Shown here: in pieces, positions 1 to 10,572 of the stretch
How positions within the stretch are numbered: position 1 is the stretch's first letter
How the letters are laid out: each line of letters begins with the position of its first letter
Source: Sclerotiophoma versabilis
Taxonomy: Eukaryota > Ascomycota > Dothideomycetes > Pleosporales > Didymellaceae
NCBI GenBank assembly: GCA_012274445.1
Contig: JAAROD010000015.1
Location: 3,162,001-3,226,000 of the forward strand
Direction: 5' to 3'
DNA: 64,000 nt
The notes under the pieces: generated by a model
What the model was told of the DNA's origin: nothing
Database searches by the model: none
What the model saw: the letters and a program-made list of their open reading frames with translations, nothing else
Made by a program: the position numbers and the translations under genes

Positions 1-942
1 TCGAGGCATGTATAGCCCTCGAAATCACATATGTTGTATGCGTTAGTAGGCCGTGGCTTTTTCTTGTATGGCAAGGGAACGACATTTTGCCCAGTCCCGG
101 GAGCAGGGACCGGTTTGGGAGGAGCCGGAGCAGGCTTTGGAGGAGCAGGGGCTGGTTTTGGAGGAACAGGAGCTGACTTGGGTGGCGCAGGAGCTGGCTT
201 TGGTGGTTTTCCCTTCTGTCTAGCAACGATGGCTCGATCATTGACCAGGACAAAGCTGGGTTCGTGCAATGCATGGTCGTCATTAACCACTTCGCCGTGA
301 CCGAGAATATGTTGGAATGGTACTAATGACGAGTTGACGTAAAATACCTGTGGGGCGGTAAAGCTAGTGCTTGTATTACTACACTTGATCCCAAGAGCAG
401 CAAGATGCTACGAGGAGAAAGGAAGTGCATTTTTCAGTTTTTAGAGAATGCTTCCTCACAAGCGTGTAACGAGAACGGAAGGACCAGAATGAGTGTATGA
501 GGTTGATGTCCTTGCGCTGCAAGGTATAAAAGAAGATTGAAACAAATGAGTGTGTACTTGGCGATGGGGTTCCTGATGGAAGGGATGTTATGGAACTTTG
601 CCATAGTGACATCTTTATATATTCGTTCGAACAATTGTCAATCAAAAGGCAAGCATGCCGCATGAGATCTTCAGAGTAAGCCATGTGTAAGATAACACCC
701 TGACGGACGACATCCCAGTACTGAGTTCGACCAGGCTCCTCGTATTGCAGCGTAGCATATTGTACATCTCGCAATTCCGATGCAATTACCGCCGGGAATG
801 ATGCGCAGAGCATCCTACAACTAAAACAAGCCCCACGGAGAAGTATTAGGGGTGCTGCAGACCCCGGTGTATGATGAGGTCGCGCCGGACTCTCGACAAT
901 CACGTTCTGAAATCCCACCAGTGCGGGGAGGAGAGAGACCAA
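1..942 (-). CDS. Partial proline-rich protein of unknown function, running off the left edge
   Basis: The clearest exon runs from 407 down to the window edge. It is entered through a TAG acceptor at 408-410 and stays open for 135 codons, including GIKCSNTSTSFTAPQVFYVN and then a proline hinge of repeated PAPAPPK-type units, then a KKKPRP stretch and a Cys-containing segment. Upstream, an open stretch from about 942 to 610 contains TQYWDVVRQGVILHMAYSED and Cys residues and looks coding. The intron or introns between the two parts could not be fixed, because several weak donors are possible. I do not recognise the family. A Pro-rich linker between Cys-containing parts suggests a modular, possibly secreted protein, but the N-terminus is not resolved and no signal peptide was identified. 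Exon boundaries above 407 are uncertain. Confidence 0.45.
114..197 (-). repeat. Four tandem 21-bp units encoding a proline hinge
   Basis: Four consecutive 21-bp units (114-134, 135-155, 156-176, 177-197) encode PAPAPPK, PAPAPPK, SAPVPPK and PAPAPPK on the minus strand, with degenerate part-units on both sides. They lie in the left-edge gene and probably form an extended flexible linker. The opposite strand reads as a Gly/Ala-rich open frame, which is only the shadow of this repeat. Confidence 0.85.
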
Positions 943-1079
943 GAATTCGGTCTTGGTGCGCGACCAATGTCCGAATAATATGTATCACGGCCACCAAAAG
1001 TCAGCTGCGCCATACCCATAGGATGTAGTTGCTGACGAGAGGTGTGTGAAGCCAAGTCCGTTGAGTGCGATCTCGGGAG

Positions 1080-1415
1080 ATGAGTATGCGCAATTCCGGC
1101 GTGGCACATGATTGGCCGATTGGTATCAAGTACGACGAGCCCATAGACAACAGCGCGCGCTTCCGCGCGTGCATCGTGGTAGACCACGATTGCCTGATCG
1201 ATGTGAACGCGGTCGTGGAATTATTGGAAGAGGAAGATGAGGCGCTCGCCGAGTTCGACGACGACGGGTTGGCGTGGGTGCGGCTTTTGTCGCGGGATCC
1301 GGATGAGGGCTCGCTACGCGTTTGCGTGTCATATTTGGTGCCAAGAAGCTTTAATTTTGTTCCGTACAACTGGGAGGAGATAGGTGGTGATGGGAGGGAT
1401 CCAGCAAGGCCGTGA
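1080..1415 (+). CDS. Small fungal hypothetical protein, C-terminal part of a family shared with the 4.6-5.2 kb locus
   Basis: The frame encodes about 111 residues from the first ATG. It resembles the second exon of the 4570-5227 locus: FRACIVVDHDCL here matches YRACLYIDEGCL there, GLAWVRLLSRDPDEGS matches GFTFAYIVSRFKEEGW, and YLVPRS matches SLMPRA. That locus starts with another conserved block (YGFIIYRGDY), which I cannot find upstream here; an in-frame stop lies at 1062-1064. This copy is therefore either N-terminally truncated or joined to an upstream exon I could not see. The protein is acidic in the middle (a Glu/Asp-rich run), with no signal peptide or membrane segment. Function is unknown; the family is, to my knowledge, an uncharacterised fungal one. 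Confidence 0.5.
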   Translation: MSMRNSGVAHDWPIGIKYDEPIDNSARFRACIVVDHDCLIDVNAVVELLEEEDEALAEFDDDGLAWVRLLSRDPDEGSLRVCVSYLVPRSFNFVPYNWEEIGGDGRDPARP

Positions 1416-2600
1416 GGGTCTGGAGTGGTTCTGAGGTATTTGGTTTTGAGGTATTGAGCAGAAGGTAGAGCGTCATTCATCAAGACGATTCCACAACTGG
1501 TGCTTGGTAGTGCTAGTAAATCTTGCCTGCTTCGGTTGAAGTCTCTACTACAAGTGCCCTGTCGCGGGAGTTGCCTCACGGTATCGATATGCACAGCGAT
1601 ACACCTCGACCGCACACTGACGGAGCACGAAGAAATGGCAACACCTTCCGGATGTTTAACAAACCAACAGAGCTGGGATAAGCTATTTGATGCAAAGAAT
1701 GTAGTTGAAGCTTGGCAGGATGGGTAAGAGGCCATTTAAAATACTACGCTGGCTGTGCGGTAGGCTCCTAGGCACGATTAGGCAGGATGTAGCCCACTGA
1801 TTCGCTTAAATCAACTTCCACTAGGTGCTCCAAGCCAACATCTTGCAAAGCGTTCCAGAGTCTCACTTCGAATAAAAATACAGGAGTGTTTGAATAGTGA
1901 GCGCGAGGTGGTAAAGACCGAACCCTCCAGTCCCCTAGGCATTTCGGCCCGCATGTTGCGCATAGCAGGGACCGTGAATCCTAGTTGCCCAATTCGTACA
2001 GAGGTCTTCAGGGCAGATACTCGTGAGCCTAGAACATTGTTAACAAATTACGGTGAATAATGTAGCAGTTTCTACATATACCAGAAGAGAACATTCTTGG
2101 GTACCCGGTTAGCCTATCCGTAGCAGCCTCACCGATCATGCAGTCATCGTCCCCTCGAACTTATAATTCGGACCAGCTTGACAGAAGAATGATCTCTCGA
2201 ATCCTCTTTGGACATAGGAATCCTTTTGCCCAATCTCCCCAAGATCATTGAAACAATTTCAGCACAATGCAAAAACCAGCCTACAACCCCCAGTATGATG
2301 ATCTCCAACGATCACCTCTAAAGCTTGGCCAAACACTTACCGAATCATGCCTGTAGATGCCCTATAGCTAAGATCTCAGTCGCATACCAATACAAACTAG
2401 TCAACTGTCCAGGCAAAACAATTGCTGGCACTCTGGTCGAATCTCCCCCAAACAGTGCCACAACCCCTTACCGCCACAAAGGCGCCTCCGTCTCTGCCTA
2501 CGTCGCCCATAGCTCCCTTCTAACCAAGATAAATAACAATCTGATGTTTACAGTTGAGCAAGGTAGTTCCTAGTACGAGGCTCTAGGCTGTTATCATCGG
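1416..2600. other. Gap without a supportable gene
   Basis: Short open frames exist on both strands, but none has domain-like character. The minus-strand frame reaching into 1001-1735 is the antisense shadow of the gene at 1080-1415. Confidence 0.6.
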
Positions 2601-2945
2601 ATGAGTGCCAATGCAAGCAAGACCGAGCCCGCTGCCTTTTCTGTCAACTTCGTAATTGACACGGAAACGCCGGAACGAGAGGTTCTATCGGGGCTTGTGA
2701 AGTATGATGAAGAATGCAAAGACATCGTGGAGCAGAAGATGCAGGTTCAAGACGGGCTGCTGCTGGAGGCAATGAAATTTTGTTCCGAAGCGGATTCAAA
2801 ACTGCGCTCTCGTCACTACCAGAATTTGATCCGTCAGACAAAATACCACTTGCTGATGAGATTGGCGAACCACGAGATGAATGTGTACCGAGTGTTCCGA
2901 GCAGTTTCGAAGGAGTGTGTAGATCATACTAGGTTCATATGGTAG
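2601..2945 (+). CDS. Possible small hypothetical protein
   Basis: An uninterrupted ATG frame encodes 114 residues. It has a balanced composition with a helical, charged character (for example VKYDEECKDIVEQKMQVQDG) and no signal peptide, membrane segment or motif I recognise. The support is only frame length and composition. The overlapping frame at 2714-2932 and a minus-strand frame are less protein-like. It could be spurious. Confidence 0.25.
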   Translation: MSANASKTEPAAFSVNFVIDTETPEREVLSGLVKYDEECKDIVEQKMQVQDGLLLEAMKFCSEADSKLRSRHYQNLIRQTKYHLLMRLANHEMNVYRVFRAVSKECVDHTRFIW

Positions 2946-4569
2946 ATAGAGTTTCTAATCGCAAGTGCGGCCATATTGTCAGCCGGACTCGACCCCGCGA
3001 CATTGAAGTCACGGGTGCACATATAGAAGCGCTGAAATACAAAGGTATCTCCAGAGAATCGCCAAATAGAGTATCATCGAACATAGGACCAGCACGGCGT
3101 TCTTGTGTGAGGTAGCATAGAAACGGTATAGACTGTGTAACACCACCTATAACTTACAATGCTGGTTTGACCACTGAAAACATCCCCAAGAACCTCGTGT
3201 CTGGCATGATGATTTGCGTAATTAGAGATCAAACAAAATCACACATGGAAAAACCCCTCTAGCTGTTATGTCCATGAATCACTCGCAAAAAGAGCACAAT
3301 TACATCTTTGGGGCTTGTGTGGATAAATAGCGGCAGACATAGAGCCTCTTTTCCCTGTGTATTAATGAGCAATAGCGGCAAACGATATGGTGACCTTGCT
3401 CGACTTAGAGATAATGAAGAAATCTTTACGTACACAACAAGCTTCTCGACCAGCAAATCTGACAATGCTGTACATTAGTTACCGCTTGAGATGATCCGAA
3501 AGAAGGCAGACCTGGTCAGTATGTTACGAGAGTCTTTGGCATATTGCAAGGAAGTAAACACAGCTGTAGCCCTGTAAACCCACTCTGTATAAGCACAATG
3601 TCGCACCCACTTGAGGGTTGGAAACAGTCATATGGGGCTTCTCAGTGCAACTGGTCTCTGCCTTCGGCTGGCCACTCCACGCTTCAAATTGCGTTTCAGG
3701 CGCACTTAGAGGGACAACGGTTATGCGCACACAGGAGACCTATGAACACTAGTCTCATTGGGCTCTTTGCGTATCAATGAAGTTTGTCTCTGAACGAACA
3801 ACGTGATATATTGATATCTTTCCAGACTGGAATGTATTATACACAAAGAAAGAGAATTGAGCGAGCGAGCGCAAAGAAAACTGTGCGGATTTAATCTCCG
3901 TTAGTGCCTACTGCATAGGCCAGCCTGTAGTTGTATGGGTGCGGCTTATTATTATAATATAGATTGAAGCTAAGCAGGCCCCCTTTACTACACACTGTCT
4001 TGTATATACTGCACTGGTAAATGCTGGAATTACCCTTCTGTGGCTATATTAGCTCAACATGGCTCTTAGGAATAATTGTACTGGTCTTTGGCCTGGTTAT
4101 ACGTACTGCATTGGTACTTCGTAGATACTGTGTGGAAGGCAACGAAATAATATATTCTCTTCCTTAAGATTTATTGTCTGTCAAATTCTCAAATTACTTT
4201 GTCTTTTATTTAGTTCTACTCCAGGAATTAGGTGGATAGTGGTTTTAGTTTAGGTTGGACACTTAAACTATATTCTGCTAATACTAAGATCAGATAAAAC
4301 TCGTTTTTTTCCACCAAATACTAATAAGGGGCAGATAACATGCAAGTTGGTCACCAACGTGCCTGCAGATTCTACGTCAGCAGACCGGGCACATCGAACT
4401 CAACGAACGTTTGGGATATTTAAGCGCAGAACGATATTGGCCTCTTCTAATCCTGAAAGACATGTGTGCGGCACAGTCTATTCATTACATAATCAGCACG
4501 TTGACCTAATTAAAACCTCCTGCTGTCAGTCGTCATGTAACCTGGACACTAATTCTAAGTAAAGACAAC
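2946..4569. other. Gap; AT-rich from about 3.8 to 4.35 kb
   Basis: No convincing coding region is visible. Roughly 3800-4350 is conspicuously rich in A/T and TA steps, as in decayed repeats or long intergenic spacers. The last part precedes the frameshifted family member at 4570 and would hold its promoter. Confidence 0.5.
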
Positions 4570-5227
4570 ATGGCAGAGGCAGATACCCTAAAAAAGACAC
4601 CATACGGCTTTATTATCTACCGTGGTGACTACCAAGACAATGCCAAATGGGAGCGATACATGGCCTATCTAAAGCAGCAAACACGACGCAATTTAGAGGC
4701 AGAAGGCATTCCCGAGCAATGGGATCGCATGGACTGGAAGGTTGTGGTAAAGACTCCAAATACATACAGCGTTGGCAGCACATGATGAACGCGCGCTGAC
4801 AATAGTGCCACAACAGCCATCACCTGAACTGCGAGACGTAGAACCCGAGAGGATCTGTGTGTAAGTATAATTATACTATTCTTTGTATGACGAAATTAAT
4901 GAAATGCAATGCAGACAATTTAACAAATGGCTTGAGTCTGGCGAAGAGGAGGTCAATCCTAACAGCTACCGCTACCGCGCATGCCTTTACATCGACGAGG
5001 GCTGTTTAACTTGCCATGACGTGTTCATGCGCGGCAAATCACTAGATACAGACGACCTATTAGACTTAGTTGATACTAAGGGTTTTACATTTGCTTACAT
5101 TGTTTCAAGGTTTAAGGAAGAGGGCTGGGTTATGGTTACTCCAGGATCTCTCATGCCCAGGGCGGGCCAGATTCTTATGCATGAAGGCGAATACCGGGGC
5201 TGGTTGATAGCAACTATGTGCTGTTGA
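4570..5227 (+). pseudogene. Second member of the small fungal family, apparently frameshifted in exon 1
   Basis: Exon 1 starts at ATG 4570 and encodes a conserved-looking N-terminus (YGFIIYRGDYQDNAKWERYM and a DRMDWKVVVKT segment), then stops at 4783-4785. The +1 frame takes over around 4745-4780, stays open to a clear GTAAGT donor at 4861, and joins in phase to exon 2 (4915-5227) through the AG at 4913-4914. Exon 2 carries YRYRACLYIDEGCL and a C-terminal EGWVMVTPGSLMPRAG-like segment, homologous to the gene at 1080-1415. No intron of usable size would repair the frame, since candidates are 23 or 32 nt with the wrong remainder. The likely reading is a single-base frameshift in an otherwise intact gene, or a sequencing error. 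Function is unknown. Confidence 0.6.
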
Positions 5228-5582
5228 GGTCATTTACATAGCCAGAGAACCTACCAAGGTCAGTTCGATAGACTCAAAACGCAGCCAGATTTTCAATACT
5301 GATTGGGTAGCGTAGGCTAGGAAGTGGCCGGGCACGCGCTTGGAAAATGAGATAGAGATAGATATACGCCCAATAATTGAACGCTGTTTTAAATACAGAA
5401 GTGCCAGCTTTGTCCTTTTCTGGATTCTTCCGTAAGGTTTGTTTGTTACTCCACCTCTGCCATCGGCGAGGTGCTAGTCCAACCTGAGGTAGCCCCTTGT
5501 GTTTGCTGGTTAATGAACCCTCCTTGATCCAGAACTCTCCGCGAGGACCTCTGAGGACCTTACAACACACTTCTCGACCACC
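5228..5582. promoter_or_regulatory. Spacer upstream of the BTB gene
   Basis: No coding signal is seen. The interval should hold the terminator of the upstream family member and the promoter of the BTB gene that starts at 5583. No specific element was recognised. Confidence 0.35.
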
Positions 5583-6439
5583 ATGAGCGCACACGTTAAC
5601 CGAGCAGCAGCGCAGTAAGTCCCTCTTGGCCCAGCTCCTATGCCTGTTGATCTTGAACATGACTGATTCCCAGGCTCTTCGACAACCCCACCCTTTCCGA
5701 TGTCACCATTAAGCAGATCTGCAATGGAGGAACTAGAGAATACGAAGCCCACAAGGCCGTGCTCTGCATGGAGTCAAGCTACTTCCTCAGAGCCTTCACT
5801 GGGAGTTTCCAAGTCAGTACTGAGGGGCTAAACGCTACAACATCAAGAGTTACGGCTAATATATTGAGGGTAGGGAGTTTTCGATAATGTGATCGAGCTT
5901 CACGACGACGACTCAGATCACTTTGAGCTGCTCCTCAAGTACATTTACACTTACAAGTACGACACAGACACTATCTCCAAGCTGGCTAGCAACACAAGGG
6001 AGCGTGTCGCCATTCCTATAGGTATCTATGCCATCGCCGACAAGTACAACGTTCCTAGTATCTACGCCTCCATCACCAAGGATGTGCGTTCTCAATTATA
6101 CACATTGAAGACGCTCAACAGATCAAAGCCGCCATCATTGCACACTACGTATATGTGGCAAACGCTGACGGTCCAATGGGGAACCCATTCGCCTCGGTCA
6201 TCCTCGAAGGTCGGCGCAAGTTTGTCGACACCCCGGAGTACCAGCAATTAGTGCTATCACACCCCGTCTTTGGGGCGGATATGGCATTGGCATTGGCACG
6301 GGATACGGTCAATGGCTTCTGTCACATCTGTGACACCGGGTTCATCGTCCGCGCAGACATCCTGATCAAGGAAGCTCAAGAGGCGCGGGTCCACTGCCCG
6401 AGCTGCAGAACCATGATTCGGGTGCGAGCGAGGACGTAG
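5583..6439 (+). CDS. BTB/POZ domain protein with C-terminal zinc-ribbon-like motif
   Basis: Exons: 5583-5614, 5674-5812, 5874-6083 and 6122-6439, giving about 232 residues. The BTB fold is clear: LFDNPTLSDVTIKQI, then YEAHKAVLCMESSYFLRAF, then VIELHDDDSDHFELLLKYIY and an ADKYNVPSIY segment. The C-terminus has a CHIC ... CPSC pair like a zinc ribbon. BTB proteins dimerise and often serve as Cul3 adaptors; that role is inference. The first two introns are ordinary (59 and 61 nt). The third would be only 38 nt (6084-6121). Alternatively 6084-6121 is coding and one base is missing near 6106, since the two reading frames together give an uninterrupted SQLYT/EDAQQIKAAI segment. The gene may therefore be intact with a mini-intron, or recently frameshifted. 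Confidence 0.75.
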
Positions 6440-9400
6440 AAACTCGGGAGCAAGGACTGAACAGTGGAGGACCTCAAAGGGAGAATCAACATAACCAACA
6501 GAGTAATCAGAGCAATGAGAAGCGAGAAACGAGAGACGAGACATGAAATCCTTCTTACACGTGTTCGATCAATCACACTGCCGCCGCAAGCGACTGGCTT
6601 TGTACCTGCATCTCCCTCGCCGTTTAATGCACAACACACATGACATGCATGACAACGTGGTCGAAAACGAGACCACAAGGACTCTTCCTGCCACAACGTC
6701 CAAGTGTTGTGGCAAGTGCAAATCTTATGTCTAACGGAAACTATTTCCTTACCCGGAAGACGTTTTGCACACCAGACGTGGCTTGTGGATATGTGAGCTC
6801 AGCAAGGATTTGTGCAGTGTTGCCGCCCAACTTATGATGCTAAACTAGTTAGCAGGTGAAAGTTGGACCCTTGGAAGGCAGGCGCATATCGCGGCGAGAA
6901 CGCAGAATACCACACTGCACATTGAATATCTCCCGAAGGACGTGTGGTTGGAAGTTTACCTATCCACATCTCACTCTACCAGTACGCCAAGTTGTGTACT
7001 GGTGATGACCAATATATGCACGTAAGCTATCAATGTCGTGCCGCAATGGATGATCTTCTTGAGACGACGACTGCTTGATAGTCGCCATCGAGATCGAAGA
7101 AACGTGCGGCAACGGCCCTTTCTCGTGTGCGGGGTTAGACCATGGGGAAATGAGAAGATGCGAAAGCTGACGAAGCCCATACCAACCATTCGGTCCGCTG
7201 GGTCGCACTCGAGGAAGTGGGTACTTTCTTCGCCAGGTGCATTATTTCCGGAGATCGTGCAATCACTCCGTGAGAGTGGATTTGGAGTACATTTTGCAGT
7301 TTCTAAGTAAACATCCGCAGTGGGGTATCCTACGCTGCAGATGCCGACTGTCATGGAAGTGAACAGTACTTGTCTCTATGCAGTTAATGCTCGAGATCGA
7401 CGCTAGAAAGCGGTACTCGACGCCACTGACGTAATAGCCGAACGATGTTCCAACATCGAATTTCAGGTTCGCTTGCAGAAACTGCTGTTTGACCAGCCGT
7501 TGGCGTGTGTGGAGTAGGCGAATTTCAGAAGGTTGAGCGCTCATGCGGAGCGAAACAATTTGCCAGTAAAAGAAGTCGTTTGAGGATACAGTAAGGACCT
7601 ACTACTGGCTGATGATTGCAAGGACTGTTAGGATACTCATTCGCTCTTCTCAAGGATGATGTAAGACGATCGCGCCGTTATCCCAGCTTTAAAAAGCCAG
7701 TCCGTCTGTGCTGGTTCTTGCGCGGCAGCCCCGGAGAAAGTCAACGCGACTTCCAGCCAAGCAGCAACCATCTCACCATTCACAGCCAGCGCAGGTTGAC
7801 CTATTCAAACTACCCCTTGCTAGTGGCTTGCTGATTATAATTGTCTGGTATATTACAACTGGTGTTACGCTTTGGACTGATCTTGCCCGTTGCTGGAACG
7901 GTGACGCTGCTTATCTTATCGTTTGCTGCATGGACTTGTCTTCGGTTGCTGATTTAGGTAAATAAGTCTCAAAATCAACAGAATAATGAACAGTCGAGAG
8001 AGGCTCTGATAATTTCCATAACGATGGCTGGTTTACACGCCTGGTTGGCGCATAAATTTGCCGTCATCGACATGCGTGCTGAGGAAGAGAAGCGGTGACT
8101 GGGTAGAGCGCACGAACAAGGTGTGGAGCCGTTGTAGACGAACACGGCCTCGGGCTCGGCGAGATGTCGCCGGCCATTTACGATGTGTTCCTGACGTTGA
8201 TATTGCAATCTCATGCTTCAACTTCGTCGCTAGCAGCCTGAAGTATCTCAGCAACGCGAGATGCTGAAAATGTCTTTACACAAGCAGCCACCGCCATCCT
8301 CGAAAGATTATTCTGGAAATCCGGGGGCGGTTATTAGTTCGCCCTGCATACAAAGCAATCGGTATCCACTGAAAGGAATGCGCTGATTAGCGCCAGCGAA
8401 CTTTCAACAACACCGTTGCACGTAGTTCATGCCTTGTTGGGAATACATCGCGCTCGTGGCAGTCCCGCACGCAGGGTAAGCACGATCGGTAGTCGGATGT
8501 TCCTTTTACTTTCGTGTTTAGCCAACCCTGTCTGTGCGCTTGCCGTCACAAGATTAGAACACCTTCGTATCTCGATGTCGCTTTTGCGCCTTTGTACCCG
8601 TGCGGGTGTGCAATCCGCATCAACGTGGACGCTGTGTTTCCTCCTTCTTCTGCTCCGTGTGTAGTACAGTTAGCGCCTCGTCTTTACCCTTTGTAGGTAA
8701 CAACGTCGTACCCGTATCGACTCTGCATCCTCCCACAAACGGTGCATTTGACAAACAATTCAAGAACGCCAAGATTACCCTTACATTACTAGCAAGTGGG
8801 TATCGCCCGAAGCAGAATTTGATGTGACGATCTTAACAACGATGCTTATCCTGGCTCGCGTTGTGGAGTTCGCTGAGCATCGTCCAGCATTGTTGGCTTG
8901 GCGGGGCTTTCTCGGACGTTGATCGCCTGGAGATTCGCAGAAGTTGGTTAGATAGTGAATCGTTTGGAGGGCTGCCAGCAGGTTTGAGAGGAGGATGAAG
9001 GAGGATGTTGTGGATGCGGCCCGAAGCGTTGCCCACAACTGCTGCCTGTTGGGTTTCAGAAAAGACGTAGTCGCATGTACCGTTTGGAGCAGCGATTTTC
9101 AGGCTGCATTTCAGAGTGCAACGCTGTACTGTTGCGGTCAGGATATGCATGCCGATGTGCTGAGCGAATGTTGCGCGATTGAAGCGAGCAGAATTGAATC
9201 ACGGCACAGCCGGCAGCGGTACAAGACGGTTTGGGAAGGCGTAATCTGGAGAGACACATTGACACGGGCAAAACGGTAAATCCTTTCGAGACCTGTTGAC
9301 CGCGGTTCAGCGGTTCACGTATAGTTGCATGTCAGGTTACGTTGTGTTATGATTGTTTGCTCGTTTTCATATATATGGAAATAAGACTCGTCATCTGTCT

Positions 9401-9933
9401 TGCTCAAGGCCGGTAGGTGGAGCGCTTGGTACCAAGCTATGACAGGCGAGATGCAATACATGCTAGTGCAAAGGAAATGGGGTACTAGTATCTAAGAGCG
9501 ATCCGTGAGGCCACACACTCCAGCGCTTGGGTGTGGGCGATGTGAAAAGTAGAAAAGGAGAAGCATGCCAGCTATGTGGGACCAAAGAACGCAGCCCAGC
9601 TCCTACGCGTCCGTGCCTCCTGTTGAGCATGCGACGAGAAGAGTTTCGTTGGCCGTTCTGTGCAAAATTGTGTTTGTTGCTCATGGTCCGGCTAGTGGAA
9701 CAAAAGTGGAAACTCTAAGGTGATGCTGAAGCCACTTTTTTTTATCGTGCTAGATGTGCGGTGTGGTGATATAGAACGCCGATGATGCTCCGACTCCGTC
9801 TGGTGAAGAACTCCGAAAGAACCTGCTGGGAATCGTGTATAGGCCGTGAAGATGAACGTCACCGTTGTGATCTCTGTTGTGCTTGAGCTTGCGTCTTCTT
9901 ACCAACTTGGGCAGGCTGTGCTGAACCGGCGAG
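6440..9933. other. Long gap (3.5 kb) without a supportable gene
   Basis: Many frames of 60-130 codons overlap on both strands here, but none shows a domain, signal peptide or consistent splice structure. The least unlikely is a minus-strand pair around 6971-7544, which has no recognisable motif and no clean junction. No tRNA-like B box or long repeat was noticed. Confidence 0.5.
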
Positions 9934-10572
9934 TCATCTGCCGCCCACTGAGGTCGTGCGCCCAGGAGAGAGGTCACCACGACGACTGGCTTCTTCGCGG
10001 ATCAACCTCTCAACGTGCGAAGCAGCTTCCTGAGGGCTGACTCCAGCAGTCAAGTACCCATCGGTCCCCTCAAGCTCGAGAGGAGTGACAGCTCCAGGGC
10101 TGGCCAAGGGGTCCAGACGAGGGCTGGTAGGTTTGGCAGACAGTGCTCCACGGACTTGAGTAGTTGTTCTAGCCTGAAGCTGCTGCTGGTACAGATACAT
10201 CTGCTTCTGAGCTTCGTACTTGCTGACAGTGTTGCCGGATCGGGGAGAGACAGGAGGATTTGGGCTGTTGGGGCCAGTCACTGGCGTGCTAGATGCGCTT
10301 GAGGTCGGCGTCCCAAAGTTGGCAGGGTGGAAGCGTGGCAAGGATGGCAGTCGCAGGTGCATGGCAGGGCCACTGGTCGATGACTGGCGGGATTGGACTT
10401 GAGGTCGTCGACGGCCCGAAGGTACAGCCAGGGGTTCAGTCCTTGGCGATAGAGGCGAGCTCACGGTGGGCATGTTGCGTGCGGGCGACATGGTGGTAGA
10501 ATTAGGATTGTGAGAACTGTGGAGGTGGGATAGAGTCGAACGAGCCGAAGGCAGAGGCGATGGTGATCTCAT
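9934..10572 (-). CDS. Ser/Pro-rich fungal hypothetical protein
   Basis: A single exon of 212 residues. The N-terminal two thirds is low complexity, rich in Ser, Pro and Thr, with many SP/TP dipeptides that could be kinase sites. A more ordered stretch follows (KYEAQKQMYLYQQQLQAR), probably a short helix or coiled coil, and the C-terminus has a helical HVERLIREEASRRG segment. The composition suggests a largely disordered cytosolic or nuclear protein. I recall similar short proteins in other filamentous ascomycetes but no assigned function. The start is the first ATG of the frame (10572). Confidence 0.7.
   Translation of the reverse strand: MRSPSPLPSARSTLSHLHSSHNPNSTTMSPARNMPTVSSPLSPRTEPLAVPSGRRRPQVQSRQSSTSGPAMHLRLPSLPRFHPANFGTPTSSASSTPVTGPNSPNPPVSPRSGNTVSKYEAQKQMYLYQQQLQARTTTQVRGALSAKPTSPRLDPLASPGAVTPLELEGTDGYLTAGVSPQEAASHVERLIREEASRRGDLSPGRTTSVGGR

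Noticed and set aside
31..300. Plus-strand Gly/Ala-rich open frame
   Set aside because: It is the antisense of the proline-hinge repeat; the minus strand gives the protein-like reading that continues to the window edge.
1001..1735. Minus-strand 244-codon frame
   Set aside because: It is antisense to the small-family gene at 1080-1415 and has low-complexity Ser runs without a domain.
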